In this document: piece after piece, positions 1-8,637 of the stretch
Layout of the letters: every line of letters starts with the position of its first letter
How positions within the stretch are numbered: position 1 is the stretch's first letter
DNA from: Isosphaeraceae bacterium
Lineage (GTDB): Bacteria; Planctomycetota; Planctomycetia; Isosphaerales; Isosphaeraceae
Direction: 5' to 3'
DNA length: 42,403 nucleotides
NCBI GenBank assembly: GCA_025356435.1
Contig: JANXSY010000267.1
Location: 1 to 42,403 of the forward strand
The notes under the pieces: model-generated
Seen by the model: only the letters and a program-made list of their open reading frames with translations
Database searches by the model: none
What the model was told of the DNA's origin: nothing
Position numbers and translations under genes: made by a program

Positions 1-1241
1 AGCTTGAGCTCGATGAAGTCCACCAGGATGATGCTGTTGCGGACGATGATGCCGGCCCCGGCGATGAATCCGATCATGCTGGTGGCGGTGAAGAAGGCGC
101 CCAGCAGCCCGTGGGCCGGGATGATGCCGATCAGCGAGAGCGGGATCGCCACGAGGCTGATGATTGCCGTCCGCCAGTCGAACAGGAACAACACCAGGAT
201 CGCGACCACCAGCCCGAGACCGATCCACATCGCCTCGGTAAGGTTCTCCAACGACCGCTCGATGAAGCTCGCCGGGCGGAAGATGGTGGGGTCGAGATCA
301 ACGTCTTTTAGGCCCGGCTTGAGGGCTTCGAGGGCCTTCTCGACGTTCCGCGTGACCTCCAAGGTGTTGCCGATCGGTTGTTTCTCGACGATCAGGAGCA
401 GGCCTGGACCGTCGTTGATGACCGCGTCTCCGATCGGTGAGGGGAAGCCGATCTTGACCTCGGCCACGTCTCCCACGGTGATCGGTGCCCCGTTGCGGAT
501 CATGACGGGCATCTTGGCGAGGTCTTCGGGGACGTTGATCGGCGATCGGTAGCGGACGGCGATCCGCTGGTTCGGGCCGTCGATGAACCCCCCCGCGCCG
601 ACGGCCGATGCGTCGGTCACGGCCTTGGTCAGGGCGTCGAGCGTGACGCCATTCGCGCGAAGCCGGTCGGGGTCGACAAGCACCTGGAACTGCTTATCTC
701 GCTGGCCCCAGATCGCGACGTTGGCAACGCCCGGGATCGACATCAGGCGGGGCCGGATCGTCCACTTGGCGATCGTCGAAAGCTCCATCTGATCAAGGAC
801 CTTCGATGAGACCCCGATCTTGAGCAGCCGGCTCGTCGACGACAGCGGCGAGAGGATCACCGGTGGCCTGGCGACGGCAGGTAGTCGGCTTGCCTCGACG
901 GTCAGACGCTCCTGAACGAGCTGCCTGGCCCGCATCAGGTCGCTACCCTCGGCGAAAATCAGCACGACCGACGATAGCCCGAGCACTGACTTCGACCGAA
1001 GGGTCTTGAGGCCCTGCGTGCCGTTGAGGGCGTTCTCAAGCGGTACGCTGATCATCGCCTCGACCTCGTCAGTCGAGAGCCCCGGTGCCTCGGTCTGGAT
1101 CTCGACCAGCGGCGGTGCGAATTCGGGGAAGACGTCCAGGGGAGCGTTCTTGGCCGCCCGGATGCCGACGACCATCAGCACCACCGAGAGGGCCAGTACC
1201 AGGACGCGGAGCTTGAGCGAGGTGGAGACCAGCCAATTCAT
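1..1241 (-). CDS. RND efflux permease, CzcA/CusA-type N-terminal half (partial, runs off left end)
   Basis: Inner-membrane proton-driven pump subunit that would work with the adaptor encoded just upstream. 413 codons are present from ATG at 1241; the 3' end is outside the window. The N-terminus ([18 protein letters not shown]) is a first membrane helix, followed by the family motif [20 protein letters not shown] near residue 40, typical of heavy-metal (HME) RND pumps. A porter domain follows, then membrane helices from about residue 350 ([20 protein letters not shown]). From about residue 367 the sequence switches to [20 protein letters not shown] and RNSIILVDF, which in RND pumps belongs to the C-terminal half of a different, AcrB-like subfamily. 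The chimera is listed as a finding. Metal specificity cannot be read from this part. Last gene of the minus-strand operon starting at 5485; 107 bp separates it from the adaptor gene. Confidence 0.88.
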   Translation of the reverse strand, partial: MNWLVSTSLKLRVLVLALSVVLMVVGIRAAKNAPLDVFPEFAPPLVEIQTEAPGLSTDEVEAMISVPLENALNGTQGLKTLRSKSVLGLSSVVLIFAEGSDLMRARQLVQERLTVEASRLPAVARPPVILSPLSSTSRLLKIGVSSKVLDQMELSTIAKWTIRPRLMSIPGVANVAIWGQRDKQFQVLVDPDRLRANGVTLDALTKAVTDASAVGAGGFIDGPNQRIAVRYRSPINVPEDLAKMPVMIRNGAPITVGDVAEVKIGFPSPIGDAVINDGPGLLLIVEKQPIGNTLEVTRNVEKALEALKPGLKDVDLDPTIFRPASFIERSLENLTEAMWIGLGLVVAILVLFLFDWRTAIISLVAIPLSLIGIIPAHGLLGAFFTATSMIGFIAGAGIIVRNSIILVDFIELK

Positions 1242-1348
1242 CGATGAGCCTCGGGGTCCTGTTCGATCGGACGATATCGGAACTCGCCCCCTGGCCGGTC
1301 AGGCCGGGAGGGGCTGAGGGACAAGACGGTTACGACGAGGAAAGCCAA

Positions 1349-2575
1349 TCACTTGCCGCCGCCGAACTCGACCCCGAACAACTCGGCCGCGCCGTCGGTC
1401 ACGACATTCACGCCGGGCTTTGGGCCTGCGGTGAGGCTGGCTACGTCGCCGACGACGCTCTCGACCCGGACGCGGCGACGGGCATACTTGTGCTTGTCGA
1501 GGGCCTCGTAGACCCAGGTGCCGCCATCAACATCTCGGAGCAAGGCGGCTCGCGGCACGACAAGCCCCGCCTTGGTCCCCTTGAGAGGCAGCGTGACGCC
1601 GACGCGCTGGCCTGGGCGGAGGGCAACGTCCTTGTTCGAGACCTCGAAGAAGAGGTCGACCGTCGCCGCGATCGGGTCGCCCGAAGGGGGGTCGGTGACA
1701 CGTTTCGCGGGCCTGGTCGCCATGCCGGGAGCGTCGGTGAGGCCTCCGACCTCGGCGAGACGGGAGTCGTCGATCTTGGAGAGGTCACCCACATAGAGGG
1801 CGACGCGGACGTGGACGGGGTCGAGGTCGATCACGTCGAACAGGATCGCGCCGGCAGCCACCTTCTGGCCGGGGGCGACGTGGAGATTCCGGAGGATGCC
1901 CCCCCCTTCGGCCGCGATCGGCAATGAGGGAATGGTGCCTCCCTCGGCCCCCTTGATGGCCTGGTCGATCGCGTCGCGACGGGTTGTCGCGGCGCGGAGC
2001 GTGGCCTGGGCGACCTCGAAGCCCGAGCGGGCGTCTTCGACGGCTCCCGCCCCTCCGAGATTCTGCTGGCGGAGCCGCTCCGTCCGATCAAGCACGAGCT
2101 TCGCCTGGGCGAGTTGCTTCTCGGCCTGTTCGATCTGACCCGTCGCCTCGACCCGTGTCGTGGCGAAGGTGGTCCGAGCCTCGGCTGAGAGGAGCGGGAC
2201 GAGATTAAAGATGATCTGACCCTTCTTGACCGGCATTCCCGGTGAAGGAAGGCCGTCGGGCGGGGCATAGAGCGTGCCGGCGATCGGGGCGGCGACGATC
2301 AGAGCACGGCCGGGCGGGATGACGACCTCGCCGCCGATGAGTCGGGTCCGGATCACGTCTTTCGACTCGATCGGGGCCGTCTTGAGTCGGAGCCGGACTT
2401 CGGCCTCGGAAGTGAGGGTGATCGTTGTCAGGTCGGCCTCGCCCGGCATCTTCTCGACTTTGGCGGGCGCGGCGGGTTTAGCGGCGGCATCCTTTGCTTT
2501 GGTCGGCTGGCAGCCGGCCTGGAGTGCCGGCACGAGCATCAGGAGCGTGACGGCGAGGATCGGTTGGCGTCGCAT
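1349..2575 (-). CDS. RND efflux periplasmic adaptor (membrane fusion protein), lipoprotein
   Basis: HlyD/CzcB-family adaptor linking the inner-membrane RND pump to an outer-membrane channel. 408 aa from the ATG at 2575. An open frame continues upstream to 2698, but MRRQPILAVTLLMLVPALQAGC is a good lipoprotein signal with the lipobox LQAG-C (Cys22), so the shorter start is chosen. After a Lys/Ala/Pro linker come a barrel-sandwich segment (GRALIVAAPIAGTLYAPPDG), a coiled-coil hairpin around residues 140-220 (QIEQAEKQLAQAKLVLDR), then beta-barrel and membrane-proximal segments (PGQRVGVTLPLKGTKAGLVV). It lacks an obvious metal-binding extension. It lies between the sensor kinase and the permease gene, which supports a regulated efflux operon. 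Confidence 0.9.
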   Translation of the reverse strand: MRRQPILAVTLLMLVPALQAGCQPTKAKDAAAKPAAPAKVEKMPGEADLTTITLTSEAEVRLRLKTAPIESKDVIRTRLIGGEVVIPPGRALIVAAPIAGTLYAPPDGLPSPGMPVKKGQIIFNLVPLLSAEARTTFATTRVEATGQIEQAEKQLAQAKLVLDRTERLRQQNLGGAGAVEDARSGFEVAQATLRAATTRRDAIDQAIKGAEGGTIPSLPIAAEGGGILRNLHVAPGQKVAAGAILFDVIDLDPVHVRVALYVGDLSKIDDSRLAEVGGLTDAPGMATRPAKRVTDPPSGDPIAATVDLFFEVSNKDVALRPGQRVGVTLPLKGTKAGLVVPRAALLRDVDGGTWVYEALDKHKYARRRVRVESVVGDVASLTAGPKPGVNVVTDGAAELFGVEFGGGK

Positions 2576-2694
2576 CACCCTTGACCACACCTTCGGATGG
2601 AGAGGAGACAAAGTGAGCCGGAACGGTCGAGTGCCGTCAGCCCACCCAGCATGATGGATTCCCGGTCGAAAACCCAGACCCATCCCCGGCTCGT

Positions 2695-4143
2695 TCATGG
2701 GAGCAACCCTGCGAGGACGACCTGCCCGACCCTTAGTTCAGCGTCGGGAGGATCGATCCGGGGCAATTTAAGGACGAAACGACAACCCTGACCTGCCACG
2801 CTTTCGACAGCGATCGTCCCACCGAAGGCCGTCGCGATCCGCTGGACGACCGCCAGTCCCAGCCCGACGCCCTGCCGACCCCGCCGCCGGGCGTGGATCG
2901 ACCGGAAGAACGGCTCGAAGACGCGGGGGAGGTCTACCGGTTCGATCCCGGGGCCATGGTCTTCCACAACCAACCTCGCCGATCCTGCCTCATCATCGAC
3001 CCGGACGACGATCGTCTCGCCTGGATGGCCATACTTCGCGGCGTTATCGAGCAGGTTGTCGACGAGTTGGGCCAGGAGCGGGGCATGCGCCCGGACCCAA
3101 ACCGGTCCGTTCGCCTCGACGGCGATGGTGCCTGCGAGCGGATGACCCCCGAGGTGCCCAGCGATCCAGGCGGCGAGATCGAGGGGGGTCGCCTCGGGCA
3201 GGCCCGCTTCGGAATCGGCCCGGCCGAGAAAGAGGAGGGCCTCAACGATCTGCGCAAGCCCCCTGGCCTGCCCTCGCAAGAGGCCCATCACGCGGCGATA
3301 CTCCTCGGGCTCGCGGTCGCGACGGAGGGCGACTTCGATCTGGCCGACAAGGGCCGTGAGCGGTGTCCGCAGTTGGTGCGAGGCGTCGCTAGAGAAGCGC
3401 CGTTGCCGCTCGAAGGCGACCCGGAGCCTCGCCAGAAGGTCGTTGAAAGCGCGACCGAGGTCGTCGAGTTCGTCACCGGTCGCGGTCGTCGGGAGCGACC
3501 AGCCGGGGTCAGTTGCGTCGAGTTCCTGGGCCGATCGGACGAGCTGAGTCAGTGGAGCGAGGGCGCGACGAACCATCCATCGGCCCAGTATCGCGGCAAC
3601 GGACCAGACCGCCAGGCTTACGCCGACAAGAAACAGGCTGAGGGTGCCGAGGGTGAGCTCGACGGGCGCGAGCGGAGCGGCGACGGTGAGGATGAGCTCG
3701 CGAGGATAAGGGGCATCCCCCGCTCGATCGACCGGTCCAAGCCGCCGCAGGGCCATCTTCCACGCAGATCCCCGGCGATCTCGGAGTCGTTCAGGCGGCT
3801 TTGTCGACCCGAGCTGCGGCGTCCACTCGGGAGAGAAGCCCGGATCATCGAGGTTCGGCGATCGATCAACGACCTGTCCGTCGCCGTCGAACACGATCCA
3901 TCGGAGACGGTCAGGCCCGTGGGTCTGACCGAGGGTCAACTCACGCTCTGATGCCTCCCACTCAACCCCGTCGGGATGGACCTCGGCCGCGGCGGAAAGC
4001 ACCGCGAGGGCCGAGGCGAGTCGGTCGTCAACCTGTCGGTGTAGGTAGATTCGGGCCGAGACGAAGAGCGCCACGGAGAAGCCGACAAGGACGATCGCGA
4101 GTGACGCGAGGAAGAAGGCGGACAGCCGCGTGGTGAGCTTCAT
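2695..4143 (-). CDS. Two-component sensor histidine kinase (HAMP, HisKA, HATPase)
   Basis: Membrane sensor kinase, 482 aa. TM1 is at about residues 10-30, followed by a ~130-residue periplasmic sensor region, TM2 at about 162-187, HAMP at about 190-245, then HisKA with the phospho-acceptor His256 (FSSDASHQLRTPLTAL). The catalytic domain shows the N box (LVDNLLDNAAKYG), D box (VEDHGPGI), F box (FEPFFRS) and G box (GVGLGLAVVQ). This is the CusS/QseC-like layout. A TTG at 4152 would add three residues, but ATG at 4143 gives MKLTTRLSAFF, a normal N-terminus, five bases after the regulator stop. It is cotranscribed with the regulator and the RND genes and probably senses a metal or envelope signal; the ligand is unknown. 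Confidence 0.9.
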   Translation of the reverse strand: MKLTTRLSAFFLASLAIVLVGFSVALFVSARIYLHRQVDDRLASALAVLSAAAEVHPDGVEWEASERELTLGQTHGPDRLRWIVFDGDGQVVDRSPNLDDPGFSPEWTPQLGSTKPPERLRDRRGSAWKMALRRLGPVDRAGDAPYPRELILTVAAPLAPVELTLGTLSLFLVGVSLAVWSVAAILGRWMVRRALAPLTQLVRSAQELDATDPGWSLPTTATGDELDDLGRAFNDLLARLRVAFERQRRFSSDASHQLRTPLTALVGQIEVALRRDREPEEYRRVMGLLRGQARGLAQIVEALLFLGRADSEAGLPEATPLDLAAWIAGHLGGHPLAGTIAVEANGPVWVRAHAPLLAQLVDNLLDNAAKYGHPGETIVVRVDDEAGSARLVVEDHGPGIEPVDLPRVFEPFFRSIHARRRGRQGVGLGLAVVQRIATAFGGTIAVESVAGQGCRFVLKLPRIDPPDAELRVGQVVLAGLLP

Positions 4144-4148
4144 CGAGA

Positions 4149-4844
4149 TCAATTCCCCCCGATCGTGGCGGGGTCACCGAGGACATATCCCCGGCCGCGA
4201 AGGGTGTGGATGACGCGCGGGCCGTGGACTTCGAGTTTCCTGCGTAGCTCCATCACATGGACTTCGAGGGTATTCGAGACGCCGTCATACTGCTCGTCCC
4301 AGACATGGTCATAGATCCTCGTCCGCGAGAGAACCTGGCCTGGATGCCGGAGGAAGAAGACGAGCAGGGCCTGCTCCTTGGCGGTGAATTCGAGAGGATG
4401 TCCATCTCTGGTGGCGCGTTGGGTTGTGAGATCGACCCGGACGTCTCCGTGGGTCACCACGGCGCTCGGAGCTTCGCGGTCGCGTCGGCGGACCAAGGCC
4501 CGTACGCGGGCGAGCAGTTCGTCGAAGGCGAACGGCTTGCAAAGATAGTCATCGGCACCGCCGTCGAGTCCTCGGACACGGTCGGCGACGGCGTCTCGGG
4601 CGGTCAGAAAGAGGACGGGAGTGTCGCGTCCCGATCCACGAAGCTTTCGAAGGACATCCATTCCATCCCGACCGGGGAGCCACCAATCGAGCAGGACGAG
4701 ATCCCAACTTCCCCCGTCGAGGAGGTGCGAGGCAGTGTCGCCGTCGGCCGCATGCTCGACGATGAATCCCTCCTCACGCAGGCCACGGACGAGAAAGTCG
4801 GCGATCTCAACTTCGTCCTCGACGACCAGGATGCGGATGCCCAT
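4149..4844 (-). CDS. Response regulator, OmpR/PhoB family
   Basis: 231-aa DNA-binding response regulator. The receiver domain (residues 1-115) has the acidic pocket (VVEDE), phospho-acceptor Asp53 (LVLLDWWLPGRDG), Thr81 (LFLTARD) and Lys103 (CKPFAFDEL). The C-terminal winged helix (about 130-225) carries the usual LEFTAKEQALL, VSNTLEVHVMELRRKL and IHTLRGRGYVL segments. It is followed directly by the sensor kinase gene and is the likely partner. By analogy with CusR/CopR systems it would activate the efflux operon and perhaps the PepSY gene upstream; that is inference. No clear direct-repeat operator could be picked out in the 125 bp between 4845 and 4969. Confidence 0.94.
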   Translation of the reverse strand: MGIRILVVEDEVEIADFLVRGLREEGFIVEHAADGDTASHLLDGGSWDLVLLDWWLPGRDGMDVLRKLRGSGRDTPVLFLTARDAVADRVRGLDGGADDYLCKPFAFDELLARVRALVRRRDREAPSAVVTHGDVRVDLTTQRATRDGHPLEFTAKEQALLVFFLRHPGQVLSRTRIYDHVWDEQYDGVSNTLEVHVMELRRKLEVHGPRVIHTLRGRGYVLGDPATIGGN

Positions 4845-4969
4845 AAGAGTTCACCCATGTCGGGTCATTGGAGGCTACGCGAAAGTGACAGAGAGTGCGG
4901 GACCGAGACAGTTCGTCCCGATCCCGGCTGTCCGATCCGAGACCGTGGGTCAACGTTAGGCCGATCGAA

Positions 4970-5485
4970 TTAGTCTTTCTTCTCAGCCTTCTCGTCCTTC
5001 TCTTTGGCTTCCTCGGCGACTTCCTTCTTCGAGAGGATCTTGCCTTGGGGATCGACGGTCACTTCGAGGGTCTTCTTGCCGTTCTCGACGACCTGAAGCT
5101 CGTAAGTCACCTTGTCGCCCTTGGTGGCTTCCTCGATCTCCTTGAACTTGCCGTTGGGGAATTCGGCCTTGAGGGTGGCCGCGACGGCGGCGGGAAGGTC
5201 TCCCTCGGCGAGTTCCTTCTCGATTTCCTCGATGGTGCCGTCGGCTTTGAGCGAGACGGTGTACTCGCCGCCCTTGGAGTCGACCTCGACCTCGTAGATG
5301 GTCTTCCCGTCTTCGACTTCCGTCTCTGCCCCTTCGATCTTGCCGTTGGGGAACTTGTCCTTGATGGCCTTCGTCACGGCGGCCGGGAGCTTGTCGACGG
5401 CGATCTTGTCGAAGGCCAGGGCCGAGACCCCGAGAGCACTGAGCACGACACCGGAAAGGGTCATCACCAGGCGAGTCTTCATCAT
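4970..5485 (-). CDS. Secreted PepSY-like protein with two tandem repeats
   Basis: 171-aa exported protein of unknown biochemical role. The signal peptide is MMKTRLVMTLSGVVLSALGVSALA, cleaved near residue 24. The mature part holds two similar ~60-residue units: residues 31-92 (DKLPAAVTKAIKDKFPNGKI...) and 96-157 (GDLPAAVAATLKAEFPNGKF...). Each has the LP.AV...K..FPNG-K start and a Y.V/L.V..-G strand pattern of PepSY-like (BLIP-like) domains. The tail is Lys/Glu-rich. ATG at 5485 is chosen because the longer frame has no signal peptide. It heads the two-component/RND operon on the same strand, 125 bp before the regulator. Periplasmic PepSY-like proteins often neighbour sensor kinases, so a role as a periplasmic modulator of the kinase is plausible but unproven. 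Confidence 0.85.
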   Translation of the reverse strand: MMKTRLVMTLSGVVLSALGVSALAFDKIAVDKLPAAVTKAIKDKFPNGKIEGAETEVEDGKTIYEVEVDSKGGEYTVSLKADGTIEEIEKELAEGDLPAAVAATLKAEFPNGKFKEIEEATKGDKVTYELQVVENGKKTLEVTVDPQGKILSKKEVAEEAKEKDEKAEKKD

Positions 5486-5734
5486 CACAATTCTCCGTTC
5501 GCTAAGACATCCTCCGCTCCGACCGGCTCCACAGACCGGCTCTGGCGAGCGACGAGGGCATTCTAGCAGCCATCCATAAAGATTGTGTGAGCCGAAGATA
5601 AAATAGGGCTTAGCTCGTTCGACTGGATGTAGGTCGTCGAACCCGGAGACTTTCTTGCTCATTGCCACGACGTCAATCGTCCCGGATGCCGGCCCGAGGA
5701 GCGAGACCTTCCAGTAGATCGCCCCATGACAGGT

Positions 5735-6838
5735 TCAATGCCTGACGATGGCCAGGATGATCTCGACCGCGATCAAGACGATCACCACGATTTCGAGCAC
5801 TTCCATCCTCGTCCCGCCGGCCTGATGGACGAGCAGGTCGTAGACGTCGCCGACGGTTTCGAGCTTGCGACGGATTGATTGTTGCCATTCTGGGAGGTGA
5901 AATCGCCCCTGCGCGAGGTCGTAGATCCGCGAGAGGTATTGATCGCCGATGAGCTTGAGGGCGTTATCAGCCCGCTCGAACAGGCTGGTGGCCTCGATCT
6001 CCAGTTCACGGACGCTCCGGACGGCCCCCGAGTGCGTCCGCCAGAGCGGCAAGACCCCGCGCCGCTTCTGGCCGGGCCGGATCAGGCGATAGGCGGCCTC
6101 GAGTCGGTCGTCGAGTCGGTCGTCGATGTGTCGGAATTCGAGAAGCTGGACGTTGGCGAACTCGATCACCTGGAGCGTATCTGCGCAGACCCGATCGGCG
6201 ACGAACCCGGCGGCCCAGTCGAGTGTCACCACGTCGGTTGGGCTGTAGGAGAGGCTGAGGCGGCTCGCCTCACGGACCTCAGCCTCGCTGAGCGGACCGC
6301 CTTCGAGTCTTACCAGCCCCGCGATCCATTCGGTATGCGAGGCGATCCACTCGGGCGATCGCTCGCCGATCTGGAAGACGATGTACTCTTCGCTAAAGAC
6401 ACTCGGCTCGAACTCGGTCACCATCGGCCTGATCCGGTCAAGCCAGGGCGAGATGACCAGCCTCGCCTTCGCGACGAGCGGCCCCGGCTCGGCAAGCTCC
6501 TCCGCCAGCGCGAGCAATTCGGTCTCGGTCAGCCGAACCGCGAACGAGACGAGCAGCGAGACCGCGCCGAAGTCGAAGAAGCTCAGCTCGGCGCGAGGCG
6601 GCGCGGTCGCCACCCCCGGCAGAGTCAGGTCGGGGGCGTCGAGCGTAACGCGGAGCGGCGCGGGCCGATATTTGAGCGACTCGGGCGTCCGTCGTCGCCG
6701 GGCGAGCGTCCCCTCTTCGGCCGCGAGCAGGGGGCGAGCGCGGTCGAGGTCGATCTCGTAACCGATGTCGAAGGCGAAGGCCATGTGGACGTTGACGTCG
6801 AGCGGTTCCATTACGGTCCCCGTCAGTATCGACCTCAC
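5735..6838 (-). CDS. RMD1/DUF155 family protein with C-terminal membrane anchor
   Basis: 367-aa protein assigned to the RMD1 (DUF155) family from its C-terminal half: a long helical region (IGDQYLSRIYDLAQGRFHLP, then RRKLETVGDVYDLLVHQAGG) followed by MEVLEIVVIVLIAVEIILAIV, a single C-terminal membrane segment (about 345-366). Eukaryotic relatives are mitochondrial membrane proteins needed for organelle gene expression; the bacterial function is unknown. The start is GTG at 6838, overlapping the modC stop as GTGA, so translation is probably coupled to the molybdate transporter genes. An internal ATG at 6811 is an alternative start. No catalytic motif is visible. A role in molybdate uptake is suggested only by context. 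Confidence 0.75.
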   Translation of the reverse strand: MRSILTGTVMEPLDVNVHMAFAFDIGYEIDLDRARPLLAAEEGTLARRRRTPESLKYRPAPLRVTLDAPDLTLPGVATAPPRAELSFFDFGAVSLLVSFAVRLTETELLALAEELAEPGPLVAKARLVISPWLDRIRPMVTEFEPSVFSEEYIVFQIGERSPEWIASHTEWIAGLVRLEGGPLSEAEVREASRLSLSYSPTDVVTLDWAAGFVADRVCADTLQVIEFANVQLLEFRHIDDRLDDRLEAAYRLIRPGQKRRGVLPLWRTHSGAVRSVRELEIEATSLFERADNALKLIGDQYLSRIYDLAQGRFHLPEWQQSIRRKLETVGDVYDLLVHQAGGTRMEVLEIVVIVLIAVEIILAIVRH

Positions 6839-7935
6839 CGGTCATCGTCCGCCGCCACATGGCAGCTCCGGGCCTTGATGATGATCTCCACCGAGACTCC
6901 CACGCACAATCCCAGCGCCTGGATCGCGGGAGTCACCACGCTCACGATCCAGGCGACCTCGCCAGTCCGCACCAACACCTCGGCTTCCGAACCCGACCCC
7001 GACCCGATCACCCGTTCGACCGTACCGGGAAGGACGTTGCGGGCACTCAGGCCCGAGATCGACCCCCGCGCAAGGAGGATGTCGTCGGCCCTCACACGCA
7101 CCACCACCGACGATCCCACGGGCCGATCGAGCGATGGGACGATCAGCTTCGGACCGCCGTCAAGCCGGAGGATGGTCTCTCCGCCCTTCTCACCCTGGCT
7201 CTCCACCGTCGCCCCGAACCGGTTGTGGACCCCCTCCATTGCCACCCCCGAGGCCCTCGCCAGCACGTCGAGCGGAGGCCCTTCGTCGATGACCTTTCCG
7301 CCTTCGAGCCGGAACAGCCGCGAGCCCAGCGAGATCGCCTCCGACGGGCTATGTGTGACATAGAGGACCGGGATCTGTTCGGCACGCTGGACGGCCCGGA
7401 TACGGTCGATGAGCACGTCGCGCGCGGCCATATCGAGCGCCGAGACCGGCTCGTCACAGAGCAGCAGCCTCGGCCGGGGGGCCAGCGCCCTCGCCAGTCC
7501 GACGCGCTGACGCTCTCCCCCCGAGAGCGTCTCCGGTCGCCGCCCCATGAGCGGCCCGACACCGCAAAGGTCGGCAACCTCTGCGACACGCCGATCAGCC
7601 TCGACCCGTCCCCACCCCTTGAGGCCGAATCGGAGGTTTTGGGCGACATCCAGGTGCGGGAACAGCAGGTCGTCCTGAAAGATCAGTCCGATCCGTCGAT
7701 GGCGGAGCGGGCGATCTACGCCAGTTGTCGAGTCGAAGAGAGTTTCATCTCCGAGCCGGACCCTTCCTTGGTGAGGACGTTCGAGCCCCGCAATCAGGCG
7801 GAGGATCGACGACTTTCCCACCCCGGACGCCCCGAACAAGATGCCGCACTCGGCCCCGAGTCGGAGCGAGACGTCGATCTTCAGGTGCGAGCCGGGAGGG
7901 CTCCAAGAGAGGTTCGCTTCGAAGGCCAGGTTCAC
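6835..7935 (-). CDS. modC: Molybdate ABC transporter ATP-binding protein
   Basis: 366-aa ATPase that powers molybdate (or tungstate) import with ModB. Walker A is GASGVGKS (residues 35-42), Q-loop FQDDL (87-91), signature LSGGERQR (137-144), Walker B LLLCDEP (157-163) and H-loop His195 (THSPSEA). The C-terminal part (about 290-366) has a single TOBE/Mop-like oxyanion regulatory domain (SARNVLPGTVERV). The open frame reaches upstream to 8211, but that part is out-of-frame antisense-free overlap with modB. GTG at 7935 overlaps the modB stop as GTGA and starts the ABC domain at the normal place. Second overlap of this type in the operon: its own stop overlaps the RMD1 start. Confidence 0.92.
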   Translation of the reverse strand: MNLAFEANLSWSPPGSHLKIDVSLRLGAECGILFGASGVGKSSILRLIAGLERPHQGRVRLGDETLFDSTTGVDRPLRHRRIGLIFQDDLLFPHLDVAQNLRFGLKGWGRVEADRRVAEVADLCGVGPLMGRRPETLSGGERQRVGLARALAPRPRLLLCDEPVSALDMAARDVLIDRIRAVQRAEQIPVLYVTHSPSEAISLGSRLFRLEGGKVIDEGPPLDVLARASGVAMEGVHNRFGATVESQGEKGGETILRLDGGPKLIVPSLDRPVGSSVVVRVRADDILLARGSISGLSARNVLPGTVERVIGSGSGSEAEVLVRTGEVAWIVSVVTPAIQALGLCVGVSVEIIIKARSCHVAADDDR

Positions 7936-8606
7936 GGCTTGCTCCGGTCCCCAGTGGTCCTCTGGGCGATGAGCAGGGCGACGATCGAGATCGACGCGAC
8001 GAGCAAGGTCAGCAATCCCGCTCTTGGGGTGTCCCCAACCTGCACGGCGTCGTAGATCGCCAGCGAGGCGGTCTGGGTTCGGCCGGGAATGTCTCCGGCG
8101 ACCATCAGGGTCGCGCCAAAGTCTCCAAGGGCACGCGCGAACGCAAGTACCACGCCGGCGATCAGCCCTCTCCACGCGAGCGGGACCGTGACGCTTACGA
8201 AGACCGACCACTCGCCCCGGCCGAGCAGTCGGGCCGCGTCTTCGAGCGCGGGATCGACGCTTTCAAAGGCCGAACGCGCCGGGATGAGGAACATCGGCAC
8301 AGCCGCGACGCTTGATGCGATCACCGCGCCCACCCAGTTAAAGACGAGCTGCACGCCCCAGGTCTGTTCGAGCCAGAGGCCCAACGGCGATCGGCGACTC
8401 AACAGTACTAATAAACCATAGCCGAGCACTGTCGGTGGTAGGACGAGTGGCAAGAGCAAGAGGCCGCCCAGCAACCCTTTCCCCACAAACCGTCCCCGGG
8501 CCAGCATCAGCGCCAGCGGCACGCCCACGACGACGATCAGTAACGTCGCGAGCGAGGCCACGCGAAGGGAGAGCCAGAAAGGGGTGAGGTCGGGAAGGGT
8601 CGGCAT
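7932..8606 (-). CDS. modB: Molybdate ABC transporter permease
   Basis: 224-aa inner-membrane permease of the molybdate importer with about five membrane helices (SLATLLIVVVGVPLALMLA; LLGGLLLLPLVLPPTVLGYG; VGAVIASSVAAVPMFLIPA, and others). The EAA-type loop that docks on ModC is visible as ALEDAARLLGRGEWSVF followed by VPLAWRGLIAGVVLAFARALGDFGATLM. ATG at 8606 (MPTLPDLTPFW) is preferred, 31 bp after modA. A longer frame from 8669 would overlap modA by 32 bp and adds no recognisable sequence. Gene order modA-modB-modC is the classical one. Confidence 0.92.
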   Translation of the reverse strand: MPTLPDLTPFWLSLRVASLATLLIVVVGVPLALMLARGRFVGKGLLGGLLLLPLVLPPTVLGYGLLVLLSRRSPLGLWLEQTWGVQLVFNWVGAVIASSVAAVPMFLIPARSAFESVDPALEDAARLLGRGEWSVFVSVTVPLAWRGLIAGVVLAFARALGDFGATLMVAGDIPGRTQTASLAIYDAVQVGDTPRAGLLTLLVASISIVALLIAQRTTGDRSKP

Positions 8607-8637
8607 CGATCTCGCGAGCGGCAAGGGGCCGGTCGTC

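Noticed and set aside
2893..3951. Plus-strand 352-codon frame across the sensor kinase
   Set aside because: Antisense to a gene with all histidine kinase boxes in order; no coding features of its own.
5879..7363. Long plus-strand open frame (494 codons) across RMD1 and modC
   Set aside because: It is antisense to two clear genes, and its product is Arg/Pro/Asp-rich without any domain; a by-product of GC-rich codon use.
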